Shown: one piece after another, positions 1-6,040 of the stretch | Layout: the number at the start of each line of letters is the position of its first letter | Position numbering within the stretch: position 1 is the first letter of the stretch | Assembly: GCA_948571325.1 (NCBI GenBank) | Contig: CAOZKB010000048.1 | Coordinates: forward strand, 1-7,470 | Direction: 5' to 3' | DNA length: 7,470 bases | DNA from: an uncultured Candidatus Saccharibacteria bacterium | GTDB lineage: Bacteria > Patescibacteriota > Saccharimonadia > Saccharimonadales > Saccharimonadaceae | Notes under the pieces: generated by a model | What the model was told of the DNA's origin: nothing | What the model saw: the letters and a program-made list of their open reading frames with translations, nothing else | Databases searched by the model: none | Program-made: the position numbers and the translations under genes

Positions 1-455
1 CAGCTGGGCAAGTATTGCGCGATACTGGTAAATTTGACGAAATTTTGAAACGAGGGGAATTAGTGGACGATGATGCAACAATACTACTAATGGCGCAGGC
101 TATGGCAAAGGCGGTGCGAGAGGGGAAGAATGCGATTCTGGACGGTTTTCCGCGTGATGTGAAACAAGCAGAATGGATTGCGCAGAGTATTGCAAGTGAA
201 ATTGAAATAATTATTAAGATTAAAGTGCCAAAAGAGGAGCTTTGGCAGCGGATTGAGCTGAGGCAACGAGCAGATGATACGAAAGAGGTGATTTTGCGTC
301 GTTTTAGGATTGTGGAAGAAAATATGGCTTTGATTTGCGAAATTTTAGGTAAGAAAGGAATAAAGACTATTGATGTTGATGGGGTAGGAAGCGTAGAGGA
401 GGTAACAACGCGCTTGACATCGATGATACGAGAAAATTTAGGAATTGTGATATAA
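1..455 (+). CDS. adk: Adenylate kinase, 3' part (5' end outside window)
   Basis: Adenylate kinase interconverts ATP + AMP and 2 ADP in the cytosol. The open frame starts at base 3 with no start codon in view, so the P-loop and N-terminus lie off the left edge. A TTG at 15 lies inside the conserved region and is not the start. Visible family features: a GQVLRD segment matching the TGD-x-LR AMP-binding region, then KRGELVDDD, the signature DGFPR (bases 141-155), and an arginine-rich RQRADDTKEVILRRF segment carrying the lid/catalytic arginines. The lid is short and has no Cys4 zinc knuckle, so this is the short form. It ends in TAA at 453-455. The adk-map order is the common tail of the secY ribosomal-protein operon, which supports the call. 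Seen: motifs. Inferred: the complete gene upstream. Confidence 0.93.
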   Translation, partial: AGQVLRDTGKFDEILKRGELVDDDATILLMAQAMAKAVREGKNAILDGFPRDVKQAEWIAQSIASEIEIIIKIKVPKEELWQRIELRQRADDTKEVILRRFRIVEENMALICEILGKKGIKTIDVDGVGSVEEVTTRLTSMIRENLGIVI

Positions 456-456
456 T
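448..456 (+). promoter_or_regulatory. Possible extended -10 promoter for map
   Basis: The bases read TGATATAAT, a perfect TATAAT with the extended TGn element, overlapping the adk stop codon. No good -35 sits 16-18 bases upstream; a TTGACA at 414-419 is 31 bases away, which is too far. If used, transcription would start near 463 and give map a leader of about 125 nt containing the inverted repeats at 514-565. map may instead be transcribed only by read-through from adk. Confidence 0.4.
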
Positions 457-513
457 TGGGTTAGTGAACAATAGTTTTAGAGTAAGTTACGCAGGATATG
501 CTGTGGATTATTG

Positions 514-542
514 TAAAATGTTGTGAGTTTTACAACATTTTA
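514..542. repeat. 11-bp inverted repeat upstream of map
   Basis: The arms TAAAATGTTGT (514-524) and ACAACATTTTA (532-542) are perfectly complementary around a 7-base loop. The stem is AT-rich and lacks a clean U-tract, so it is a poor intrinsic terminator. It shares its TTGTAA/TTACAA half-sites with the palindrome just downstream, which suggests protein-binding sites as much as an RNA hairpin. Confidence 0.6.
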
Positions 543-551
543 TTGTAAAAA

Positions 552-565
552 TTACAACGTTGTAA
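552..565. repeat. 14-bp perfect palindrome, possible operator before map
   Basis: TTACAACGTTGTAA is its own reverse complement. It lies 24 bases before the map start codon and just upstream of its ribosome-binding site. TTGTAA or TTACAA half-sites also occur at 511, 530 and 543, making five half-sites within 55 bases. A dimeric repressor operator is a reasonable reading; no regulator can be named from the sequence. Confidence 0.5.
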
Positions 566-589
566 GAAATACTGGAACAGAGGTATGAA

Positions 590-1369
590 ATGAGCAAAAA
601 AGTTATACAGTCGAAAAAGCAGGCGGAAATTGAGCAAAAAATTAGTGCAATGCGCGCTGGGGGGAAGATTTTGGGGAAATTATTGCAAGATTTGAAAGAA
701 TATGTTAAGCCTGGGATGACGGGGAAAGAAGTTGATGCTTGGGTGCGTTCGGAGATTGAGAAGCGGGGGGCGAAAGTAGCTTATGATTATCTAGAGGAAG
801 ATTTTCCGGGGGCGATTTGTATTTCGGTGAATGATGAATTGGTGCACGGCGCGCCGACTGATTACGTATTTGAGGAAGGGGATAAGGTGAGTTTTGATTT
901 GGATATTCTGTATGGTGGATACTATACGGATTCGGCGTTTACGATGTTGGTGGGCGGTAAAGGCTCGCCAGCGATAAAACAGATGATTCAGACAACGGAA
1001 CGGGCAATGTGGGCAGGAATTGATCAGGTAAAACCAGGGGCGAAGATTGGTGACATTGGTTATGCTGTGGAGAAAGTTCTACTGAAGGGAAAATTAGGGG
1101 TAATTGAGAATTATATCGGTCATGGCATTGGTAAAGAGATGCATATGAAGCCGGACGTACCGAATTATGGGCGGCGGGGACATGGTTATACGTTGAAAGT
1201 AGGGGATACGATTTGTATTGAGCCGATGTCGTGCTTGGGTAAGCCAGCGAATTATGTGGATGAGGATAGCAACTGGACGGTAAAAATGAAAGATGGCTCG
1301 ATTGGATGTCATTGTGAGCATACGGTGCTGGTGACGGAAGATGGGGTAGAAGTTTTGACATTGCCGTAG
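590..1369 (+). CDS. map: Type I methionine aminopeptidase
   Basis: This enzyme removes the initiator methionine from nascent proteins in the cytosol and uses a two-metal centre. The 259-aa product matches the bacterial single-domain family in length. All expected active-site residues can be placed: H86 (in LVHGAP), metal ligands D103 and D114 spaced 11 residues apart as in E. coli D97/D108, H178 in IGHGIG, H185, E211 in CIEPM and E243 in HCEHTVLVT. There is no N-terminal zinc-finger/SH3 extension; the first ~12 residues are a short Lys/Gln-rich tail. The ATG at 590 follows AGAGGT (579-584) at good spacing; the ATG at 585 hits TGA after two codons. It sits downstream of adk, the usual neighbour, but infA does not follow. 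Function is secure. Confidence 0.97.
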   Translation: MSKKVIQSKKQAEIEQKISAMRAGGKILGKLLQDLKEYVKPGMTGKEVDAWVRSEIEKRGAKVAYDYLEEDFPGAICISVNDELVHGAPTDYVFEEGDKVSFDLDILYGGYYTDSAFTMLVGGKGSPAIKQMIQTTERAMWAGIDQVKPGAKIGDIGYAVEKVLLKGKLGVIENYIGHGIGKEMHMKPDVPNYGRRGHGYTLKVGDTICIEPMSCLGKPANYVDEDSNWTVKMKDGSIGCHCEHTVLVTEDGVEVLTLP

Positions 1370-1389
1370 GGCTCGTTCTCTGAGTGAGC

Positions 1390-1439
1390 TACTGTGTTAA
1401 AGATTGCGGTAATTCATATTACAGAGGCCTCCTACAGTA
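1390..1439 (+). repeat. Nested hairpin after map
   Basis: TACTGT (1390-1395) can pair with ACAGTA (1434-1439). Inside lies a second stem GTAAT (1409-1413) with ATTAC (1418-1422) around a TCAT loop. No U-tract follows, so it is not an intrinsic terminator. It could be part of a structured RNA or chance pairing. Confidence 0.3.
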
Positions 1440-1580
1440 CTAAACAGCGGACAGAGAAAGCATAGGCACGATAATTATTGCGAGAAGAATAAATATCGGT
1501 ACTATCAAAATGTTGTTGATAAGCATTCAGATAGGTATGAAACATAGTAGAGGACCAAGAATATGATTACCCGTATTTAG

Positions 1581-1597
1581 TATGGTTCCATACCATA
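1581..1597 (+). repeat. Hairpin resembling a tRNA T-arm
   Basis: TATGG (1581-1585) and CCATA (1593-1597) enclose the 7-base loop TTCCATA, which has the shape of a T-arm. An alternative register pairs TATGGT with ACCATA. There is no matching acceptor stem or anticodon arm upstream at tRNA spacing, so this is annotated only as a hairpin. Confidence 0.35.
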
Positions 1598-1675
1598 AAT
1601 AAACTACTCTGCCACGGACAAAGGGTTTGATTGCGGTTAAGGATGGAATTCTGAGAAAACTTCAGCCTCTTTTTG

Positions 1676-1704
1676 TTGTAAAATTGAAAATGTTACGCTA
1701 TAAT
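1676..1704 (+). promoter_or_regulatory. ftsA promoter, probably leaderless
   Basis: A -35 TTGTAA (1676-1681, 4 of 6 to consensus), a 17-base spacer and a perfect TATAAT (1699-1704) form a good housekeeping promoter. Only six bases separate the -10 box from the ftsA ATG at 1711, so the expected transcription start falls on or next to the start codon. That leaves no room for a Shine-Dalgarno sequence. Confidence 0.8.
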
Positions 1705-1710
1705 GAGCTT

Positions 1711-2955
1711 ATGGATGAAATTTCGCGTTATGCTGTGGGGGTGGATGTTGGTACGTCTAGCGTGCGTGCTGTAGTGGCGAGCGTGAATCGAGAGGGGGTC
1801 TTGAACGTAATTGGTTATGGCGAAGCTCCGAATTCTGGTATGCGCAAGGGTGTGGTAGCGAATTTGACTGGTCCGGCGCAAGCGATTGATCGGGCGTTGG
1901 CGGAAGTTGAACAGATGAGTGGCTATGAGGTGAATTCGGCGAGTCTTTCGATAAATGGGGCACAGATTGTATCAACGCGGACAGAGGGGATGATTGCGGT
2001 GGGGGCGAACGAACATGAGATTACTGGTGCAGATTTAACGCGAGTGGAGAATGTGGCCTTACAGGGGCGGATTCCGGCAAATCAGGAGATTTTACAAGTG
2101 GTGCCGTTGCAGTATGTGTTAGATGGGCAGCATGGGATTAAGGATCCGTTAGGAATGTTAGGCTCACGGTTGGAAATGCAAGCGAATGTAGTGTCAACTT
2201 TGTCGCCGAGCTATGTGAATTTAGTAAATGCAGTGGAGGGAATGAAGATTCCGCTCAAGGCTGAAAGAGTAGTACCGAGCGTAGTGGCGTCGGCACGGGC
2301 GGTTTTGACAGAGCGTCAGCGCGAAAATGGTGTAGCGGTGATTGATATTGGCGCGGCGACGACTGGAGTGGCGGTATATGAGGAAAATGATTTGCAATAT
2401 ATTGGGGTGGTGCCGATTGGTTCGAATAACATTACAAATGATCTTGCGGTGATGCTAGCAGTGGATACAGAGGTGGCAGAAGAGCTGAAACGGCGGTTTG
2501 CAACGGGGAATTTTGGGGCGAACGAGAATTCAGTAGTGATTCGTTGGCGGGGAAAAGATTTGCATTTTGAGCGTTATCAAATTGATGATGTAGTACGGGC
2601 GCGATTAGAGGAAATTATGGAGCATGTGCGTAAGGAATTACGCCGGGCGAAATATGAACAAAAGTTGCCGGAAGGTGTAGTTTTGACGGGTGGTGGGGCA
2701 AGGATGAAAGAGATTGATAAATTTGTGCGTGAAACATTGCTAATGTCGGTAAAAATTGGCTCGCCGGTTGGATTGAGTGGCGTGGCGGATGCGATTGAGA
2801 AGCCCGAATTTGCGGCGGCGGTGGGACTGATGCTACTTTCGGCGGATGGTGGGCCGACTGTGAGTCAAAAAGTACAGCGTAAAAAAAGCAAAAAGAAGGA
2901 AAAAGGTGTGAAGGGGGCTGGGGGATGGGTGAAGAAGATTTTTGGGAAGTTTTAG
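1711..2955 (+). CDS. ftsA: Cell division protein FtsA
   Basis: FtsA is an actin-like ATPase that tethers FtsZ filaments to the inner face of the membrane and recruits the divisome. From the ATG at 1711 the protein is 414 aa, close to the family norm. Motifs in order: phosphate-1 loop VGVDVGTSSVRA (residues ~9-20), the FtsA-specific 1C region (~74-162), phosphate-2 VAVIDIGAATTG (~208-219), adenosine motif VVLTGGGARM (~323-332), a very basic linker (~387-400) and a C-terminal amphipathic helix GWVKKIFGKF that should bind membrane. The frame stays open upstream to a TTG at 1627 and an ATG at 1690, but the promoter lies within that stretch, neither codon has good ribosome-binding sequence, and conserved sequence begins just after 1711. 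ftsZ is the usual next gene; here another gene intervenes. Confidence 0.95.
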   Translation: MDEISRYAVGVDVGTSSVRAVVASVNREGVLNVIGYGEAPNSGMRKGVVANLTGPAQAIDRALAEVEQMSGYEVNSASLSINGAQIVSTRTEGMIAVGANEHEITGADLTRVENVALQGRIPANQEILQVVPLQYVLDGQHGIKDPLGMLGSRLEMQANVVSTLSPSYVNLVNAVEGMKIPLKAERVVPSVVASARAVLTERQRENGVAVIDIGAATTGVAVYEENDLQYIGVVPIGSNNITNDLAVMLAVDTEVAEELKRRFATGNFGANENSVVIRWRGKDLHFERYQIDDVVRARLEEIMEHVRKELRRAKYEQKLPEGVVLTGGGARMKEIDKFVRETLLMSVKIGSPVGLSGVADAIEKPEFAAAVGLMLLSADGGPTVSQKVQRKKSKKKEKGVKGAGGWVKKIFGKF

Positions 2956-2977
2956 GTTTAAATTTGTTGAACCTGAA
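2951..2977 (+). terminator. Hairpin at the ftsA 3' end
   Basis: Bases 2951-2960 can pair with 2968-2977 (ten pairs including two G-U) around a 7-base loop, overlapping the ftsA TAG. There is no U-tract directly after it, so it is at best a weak or 3'-end-stabilising structure rather than a classic intrinsic terminator. Confidence 0.35.
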
Positions 2978-2978
2978 C

Positions 2979-2997
2979 GAGAATGATAATTATCAAT
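2979..2997. promoter_or_regulatory. Fur-box-like palindrome
   Basis: The 19 bases match the classical 19-bp Fur consensus at 14 positions by hand comparison and contain the perfect 12-bp palindrome TGATAATTATCA (2984-2995). It lies about 150 bases upstream of the -35 of the next promoter, far for direct repression. No fur gene is in view. An AT-rich chance palindrome is quite possible. Confidence 0.3.
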
Positions 2998-3145
2998 ATA
3001 AATTATTTTTGTTGTGCCTGTCTTTTTACTCTTATTTAAATGACTATCGTCAGTGCTGTTTTACGTACATAAAAGTGGGAATGTGAGGAAGAGGGCAAAA
3101 TATCGTGAAAGACAATTGACAAGTTGGTAAAATACGTAAAAAGTA

Positions 3146-3174
3146 TTGACTTTTTTAATGAAGTGTGCTACAAT
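3146..3174 (+). promoter_or_regulatory. Strong promoter for the 445-aa gene
   Basis: TTGACT (3146-3151), a 17-base spacer and TACAAT (3169-3174) preceded by TGC (extended -10) make a near-consensus housekeeping promoter. Transcription should start near 3181, giving a leader of about 110 nt. A second TTGACA (3116-3121) lies exactly 30 bases upstream but has no partner -10 at normal spacing. Confidence 0.8.
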
Positions 3175-3180
3175 GAAGAG

Positions 3181-3290
3181 ATAAGCATAGAGCAATCGAT
3201 GCTAGAGGTTTTTGCTGGCTCTTTAAAATCATTCTATTTTGTAACTTTGTAACCTATAACTTATTTCCAGATTGACAGGGGAGGAAAAGC
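3181..3290 (+). promoter_or_regulatory. 5' leader of the 445-aa gene
   Basis: This is the inferred untranslated leader. AGCAT (3184-3188) can pair with ATGCT (3199-3203). AGAGC (3189-3193), in the loop of that stem, can instead pair with GCTCT (3218-3222), so two exclusive folds are possible. TTTGTAAC is tandemly repeated at 3238-3253. It ends in AGGGGAGG (3277-3284), the strongest ribosome-binding site in the window. No known riboswitch class was recognised. Confidence 0.4.
3238..3253 (+). repeat. Tandem 8-bp direct repeat TTTGTAAC
   Basis: Two perfect adjacent copies lie in the leader of the 445-aa gene. The TTGTAA core is the same half-site clustered before map (511-565) and also forms the -35 of ftsA. 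Confidence 0.6.
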
Positions 3291-4628
3291 ATGAGAAGGG
3301 CAGTTTTAAAGAGGGATTTAATAAAAATCGAAAATGATGGGACCGTTCGTGGTGAATATTCACATAGTTCAGATAGGGCTATTTGTATTAAGCATATGTT
3401 TAAGGGGCGCGGATCGCAGATGCATACCACGAAAAAATACACGGAGTCGGAACTTGATAAGATCCTCAGAATGAGAAATACTGCTGAGAAATTTCCAGAG
3501 TATCGTGCGGATGATCGCATGGCGAATTATGATTACTTAGGGGTAAAACGATTCTATGATAAAGATGGCGTAGATGAAGATGGATTTTATGCAGATGGTG
3601 AGAGTGCTACCCCAGGGGAATTTAATCGAGATGGCTGGAAAGAGGTGAGTTTTACCATCAAGGGTATAACGCGGTGCAGACTCGAAGACCGCGAAGGATA
3701 CGGAGATGACGGTTATGATCGAGAGGGGTATGACCGGAGTGGATTTAACCATTTGGGCGTGAATCGGTCGGGGTTCAATCGAGAAGGGATTTATATCGGG
3801 ACCGGGAAGGAGTATGATAAAGAGAGCTTCAATGCCTATGATCTGGACGCGGAGGGTCGAAATCGAGAGGGGCGAATTGACCCGGATGTTGCTCTGGCGT
3901 TGGAACTCCTGAATAATAAACGGTTGTCTTATCAGGAGTTGGCCGAAAGAAAGGAGATGAGCGTAGCGAAATTAAAGCGTCTTCTGGACAAGGCAAAGCT
4001 AAAAATGCCGAGTATGGCTGAACCTTTGATGATTCGGAATCGGCATCACGTTTCACAGCAGTTTTACGTTGTAAAACAGGACGTAGAAAAGCTGGTGAGC
4101 GGAGAAATAGACTTTGATGTTTTTTGGGTAAAGCATCCTAAATTGAGCTTTCTTGACTTGGAAGAAATGTTGCCGTCGGAGATCTTCGCGGATTATCTGC
4201 TGAGAATTGCTGAGACAGAGAAGGAAGGAGATGATATGTTACATTTTTTGGCTATGGCAACAAAAACGAACCGGGTCGAAGATCTGATGAATAATGTACA
4301 GAAAATTGTGCACTGTGTGAAGAGAAGGGAGGTTGAAACAGGGGATGCGAAACTGCAGGAGATGAATAAGGAAATCATTAAAATCTATGCAGAATTACAG
4401 AAGTTAAACCGGATGCGTCGAAGTGACGATCTCGGTTTAAAAAGTCTACGATCAGGAACGACCAGAATTGGACGAGGAGGTGAGATATTTACCGTAACTG
4501 CAGAGATGGTAGATGAAGCGATCCGGCGAATTAAAGAGCGGAGTGGTCTCGTCATCTATCGGACGGTACGGGCAGAGATCTTCAAAATGCGCGAGGAGGA
4601 AAGAGAGGTGAATAGAACAGTAGAGTGA
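3291..4628 (+). CDS. Unrecognised pentad-repeat protein with predicted HTH
   Basis: I do not recognise this 445-aa family. Visible parts: a basic N-terminus (1-50); a repeat region (~80-195) of five-residue units of form [YFV]-[DN]-x-x-G, e.g. YDKDG-VDEDG-FYADG at 89-103, FNRDG at 111-115 and six consecutive units at 137-166; then a helix-turn-helix-like segment LSYQELAERKEMSVAKLKRL (212-231); then a charged, mostly helical C-terminal half (~260-445). No signal peptide or membrane segment is apparent, so it is probably cytosolic and may bind DNA. Start: ATG after an excellent AGGGGAGG site; stop TGA. It has its own promoter and terminator and sits between ftsA and ftsZ. Ile codon use differs sharply from ftsZ (10 of 24 ATC versus 1 of 32 by hand count), suggesting later arrival. 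Function unknown; a regulator or mobile-element cargo gene are options. Confidence 0.85.
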   Translation: MRRAVLKRDLIKIENDGTVRGEYSHSSDRAICIKHMFKGRGSQMHTTKKYTESELDKILRMRNTAEKFPEYRADDRMANYDYLGVKRFYDKDGVDEDGFYADGESATPGEFNRDGWKEVSFTIKGITRCRLEDREGYGDDGYDREGYDRSGFNHLGVNRSGFNREGIYIGTGKEYDKESFNAYDLDAEGRNREGRIDPDVALALELLNNKRLSYQELAERKEMSVAKLKRLLDKAKLKMPSMAEPLMIRNRHHVSQQFYVVKQDVEKLVSGEIDFDVFWVKHPKLSFLDLEEMLPSEIFADYLLRIAETEKEGDDMLHFLAMATKTNRVEDLMNNVQKIVHCVKRREVETGDAKLQEMNKEIIKIYAELQKLNRMRRSDDLGLKSLRSGTTRIGRGGEIFTVTAEMVDEAIRRIKERSGLVIYRTVRAEIFKMREEEREVNRTVE

Positions 4629-4639
4629 TATAAACTATG

Positions 4640-4671
4640 AAAATCCTGAGCTGAAAGGCGCAGGATTTTTT
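4640..4671 (+). terminator. Rho-independent terminator after the 445-aa gene
   Basis: AAAATCCTG (4640-4648) pairs with CAGGATTTT (4661-4669) around a 12-base loop and runs into a T-tract ending at 4671. It separates the 445-aa gene from the ftsZ promoter that follows at once. Confidence 0.85.
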
Positions 4672-4675
4672 GCTA

Positions 4676-4703
4676 TTGTGAAAGCGGAAGGGTGTGCTAT
4701 AAT
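4676..4703 (+). promoter_or_regulatory. ftsZ promoter
   Basis: TTGTGA (4676-4681, 4 of 6 to consensus), a 16-base spacer and a perfect TATAAT (4698-4703) preceded by TGC (extended -10). The core GTGTGCTATAAT nearly repeats the one at the 445-aa gene (GTGTGCTACAAT). It should drive ftsZ-nrdR and the small downstream gene. Confidence 0.8.
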
Positions 4704-4729
4704 AAAGGAAGATAAAGTGAGGAAAAATA

Positions 4730-6034
4730 ATGCCAGAGATTAAGCCAGCAGAGGTAGAGAGTTCAGCGAGTATTAAAGTTGTCGGTGTTGGTGGTGCGGG
4801 TAATTCGGCGATTGAACGGATGAAAGAAGTCGGGCTATCTGGGGTGGAGTTTGTGGCAATTAATACTGATGCACAAGCTCTACATCATTCTTCTTCGGAT
4901 ATTAAAGTGCCAATTGGGCGTGGTTTAGGTGCTGGTGGTGACCCGGAAAAGGGTCGTGATGCGGCTGAGGATGCGCGTGAGGCGATTGGTAAGTCGTTGG
5001 AGGGGGCGGATATGGTGTTTATTACGTTGGGAGCCGGTGGTGGTACTGGTTCTGGGGCGGGGCCAATTGTGGCAGAAGAAGCACGGAATCGTGATATTTT
5101 GACGGTCGGTGTGGCGACGAAACCGTTTACTTTTGAAGGGGCGAAGCGTCGGGAAAATGCAGAGCGGGCGATTGATAATTTGTCGCGACAAGTGGATGCC
5201 TTGATTACGATTCCGAATGATCGACTTTTGCAAACGATTGACCCACGGACGCCGCTACTGGAGACATTTAAGATTGCAGATGATGTGTTACGCCAAGGTG
5301 TACAAGGAATTTCTGAATTGATTACGGAGCATGCGCTGATTAATTTAGACTTTGCTGACGTGAAGGCGGTAATGAAGAATGCTGGGTCAGCTTTGATGGG
5401 GATTGGTCGGGCGAGTGGAGAAAATCGAGCTGTACTAGCAGCGCAACAAGCAATTGAGTCTCCATTGATTGAAGTGAAGATTGATGGGGCGCGCGGCGTA
5501 TTGTTCTCAATTGCTGGTGGTTACGGTATGGCAATGAGTGAAATTCAGGAAGCGGCTGAGGTGATTACGGGTGCGGTGGCACCGGATGCAAATATTATCT
5601 TTGGAGCCTCAATTCGGCCTGAGTTAGATGACGAAATTGTGGTAACGGTAGTGGCGACGGGTTTTGATTCGGAATATTATCGTAAGTTAGACTTAAATCA
5701 GCCAGTTAGTTCATATATGAGTGAGCCGATGCCAGTGCCGGCGATATCGGTGGAGCCGGTGGTAGAACCTGCTAATGAGGTTAGTAGCTATGGTAGTCAG
5801 AGTTATGGGGGGTATGCTGGTAATAGCGTTTCTAGTGAGAGTAGTGCGGGGATGAGTAATGGTGCTATAGCAATGGGTAGTGGCGATGTTGGAGCGGCGA
5901 CTAATACGGCTGGAGACGATTTTACGGCAGGAAATCGGGCAAATATGTGGGATTCGATTCGATCGGAGTCCGAGGATGATTTAGATGTGCCGCCATCATT
6001 GCGCGAGCGTTTGCGCGGTAAAGGCCGGGAGTAA
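4730..6034 (+). CDS. ftsZ: Cell division protein FtsZ
   Basis: FtsZ is a tubulin-like GTPase that polymerises into the cytokinetic ring. The 434-aa product shows the family order: nucleotide-binding start VVGVGGAGNSA (17-27), the tubulin signature GAGGGTGSGAG (101-111), the T7 synergy loop NLDFADV (205-211) with the catalytic acids D207 and D210, and a C-terminal subdomain to about 317. A variable Ser/Gly/Tyr-rich linker (~318-413) follows, then a C-terminal peptide with DDLDVPPSLRERLR (416-429), comparable to the FtsA-binding tail of other FtsZ proteins; it ends unusually basic. The ATG at 4730 has GTGAGG upstream (4717-4722) at good spacing. It is first in a short operon with nrdR, which starts 6 bases after its stop. 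Confidence 0.98.
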   Translation: MPEIKPAEVESSASIKVVGVGGAGNSAIERMKEVGLSGVEFVAINTDAQALHHSSSDIKVPIGRGLGAGGDPEKGRDAAEDAREAIGKSLEGADMVFITLGAGGGTGSGAGPIVAEEARNRDILTVGVATKPFTFEGAKRRENAERAIDNLSRQVDALITIPNDRLLQTIDPRTPLLETFKIADDVLRQGVQGISELITEHALINLDFADVKAVMKNAGSALMGIGRASGENRAVLAAQQAIESPLIEVKIDGARGVLFSIAGGYGMAMSEIQEAAEVITGAVAPDANIIFGASIRPELDDEIVVTVVATGFDSEYYRKLDLNQPVSSYMSEPMPVPAISVEPVVEPANEVSSYGSQSYGGYAGNSVSSESSAGMSNGAIAMGSGDVGAATNTAGDDFTAGNRANMWDSIRSESEDDLDVPPSLRERLRGKGRE

Positions 6035-6040
6035 AATAAT

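Larger units (their letters stand above)
1370..1675. other. Long non-coding gap between map and ftsA
   Basis: No frame here has family-like sequence or a good ribosome-binding site. The longest ATG frame inspected on the plus strand (from about 1510) gives only 18 codons. Composition is more balanced (more C) than the G-biased genes either side. Two small structures are visible: a nested pair at 1390-1439 (TACTGT with ACAGTA enclosing GTAAT-TCAT-ATTAC) and a hairpin at 1581-1597. It could hold a small RNA, a decayed gene or a long regulatory region; none of the common structured RNAs (tmRNA, RNase P, SRP RNA, tRNA) was recognised. Confidence 0.5.

Noticed and set aside
414..456. TTGACA at 414-419 paired with TATAAT at 451-456 as a promoter
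   Set aside because: The spacing is 31 bases, far outside the 16-18 range.
939..1361. 140-codon minus-strand open frame
   Set aside because: Shadow of map: low-complexity Ser/Pro/His-rich translation with no ribosome-binding site, opposite a gene with all catalytic residues.
1581..1597. A tRNA gene suggested by a T-arm-like hairpin
   Set aside because: No acceptor stem complementary to the bases after it, no D or anticodon arm at the right distance, and the loop has C instead of a purine at position 57.
1627..1710. N-terminal extension of FtsA from a TTG at 1627
   Set aside because: It would contain the promoter, has no good ribosome-binding site, and the extension has no FtsA-like sequence.
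4061..4077. GTTTTAC-GTT-GTAAAAC inverted repeat inside the 445-aa gene as an operator
   Set aside because: It lies within codons for QQFYVVKQ far from any start site; the resemblance to the TTGTAA motif may be chance.
4925..5233. 102-codon minus-strand open frame opposite ftsZ
   Set aside because: Product is Arg/Thr/Ile-biased, as expected of antisense to a G-rich gene, with no family resemblance.
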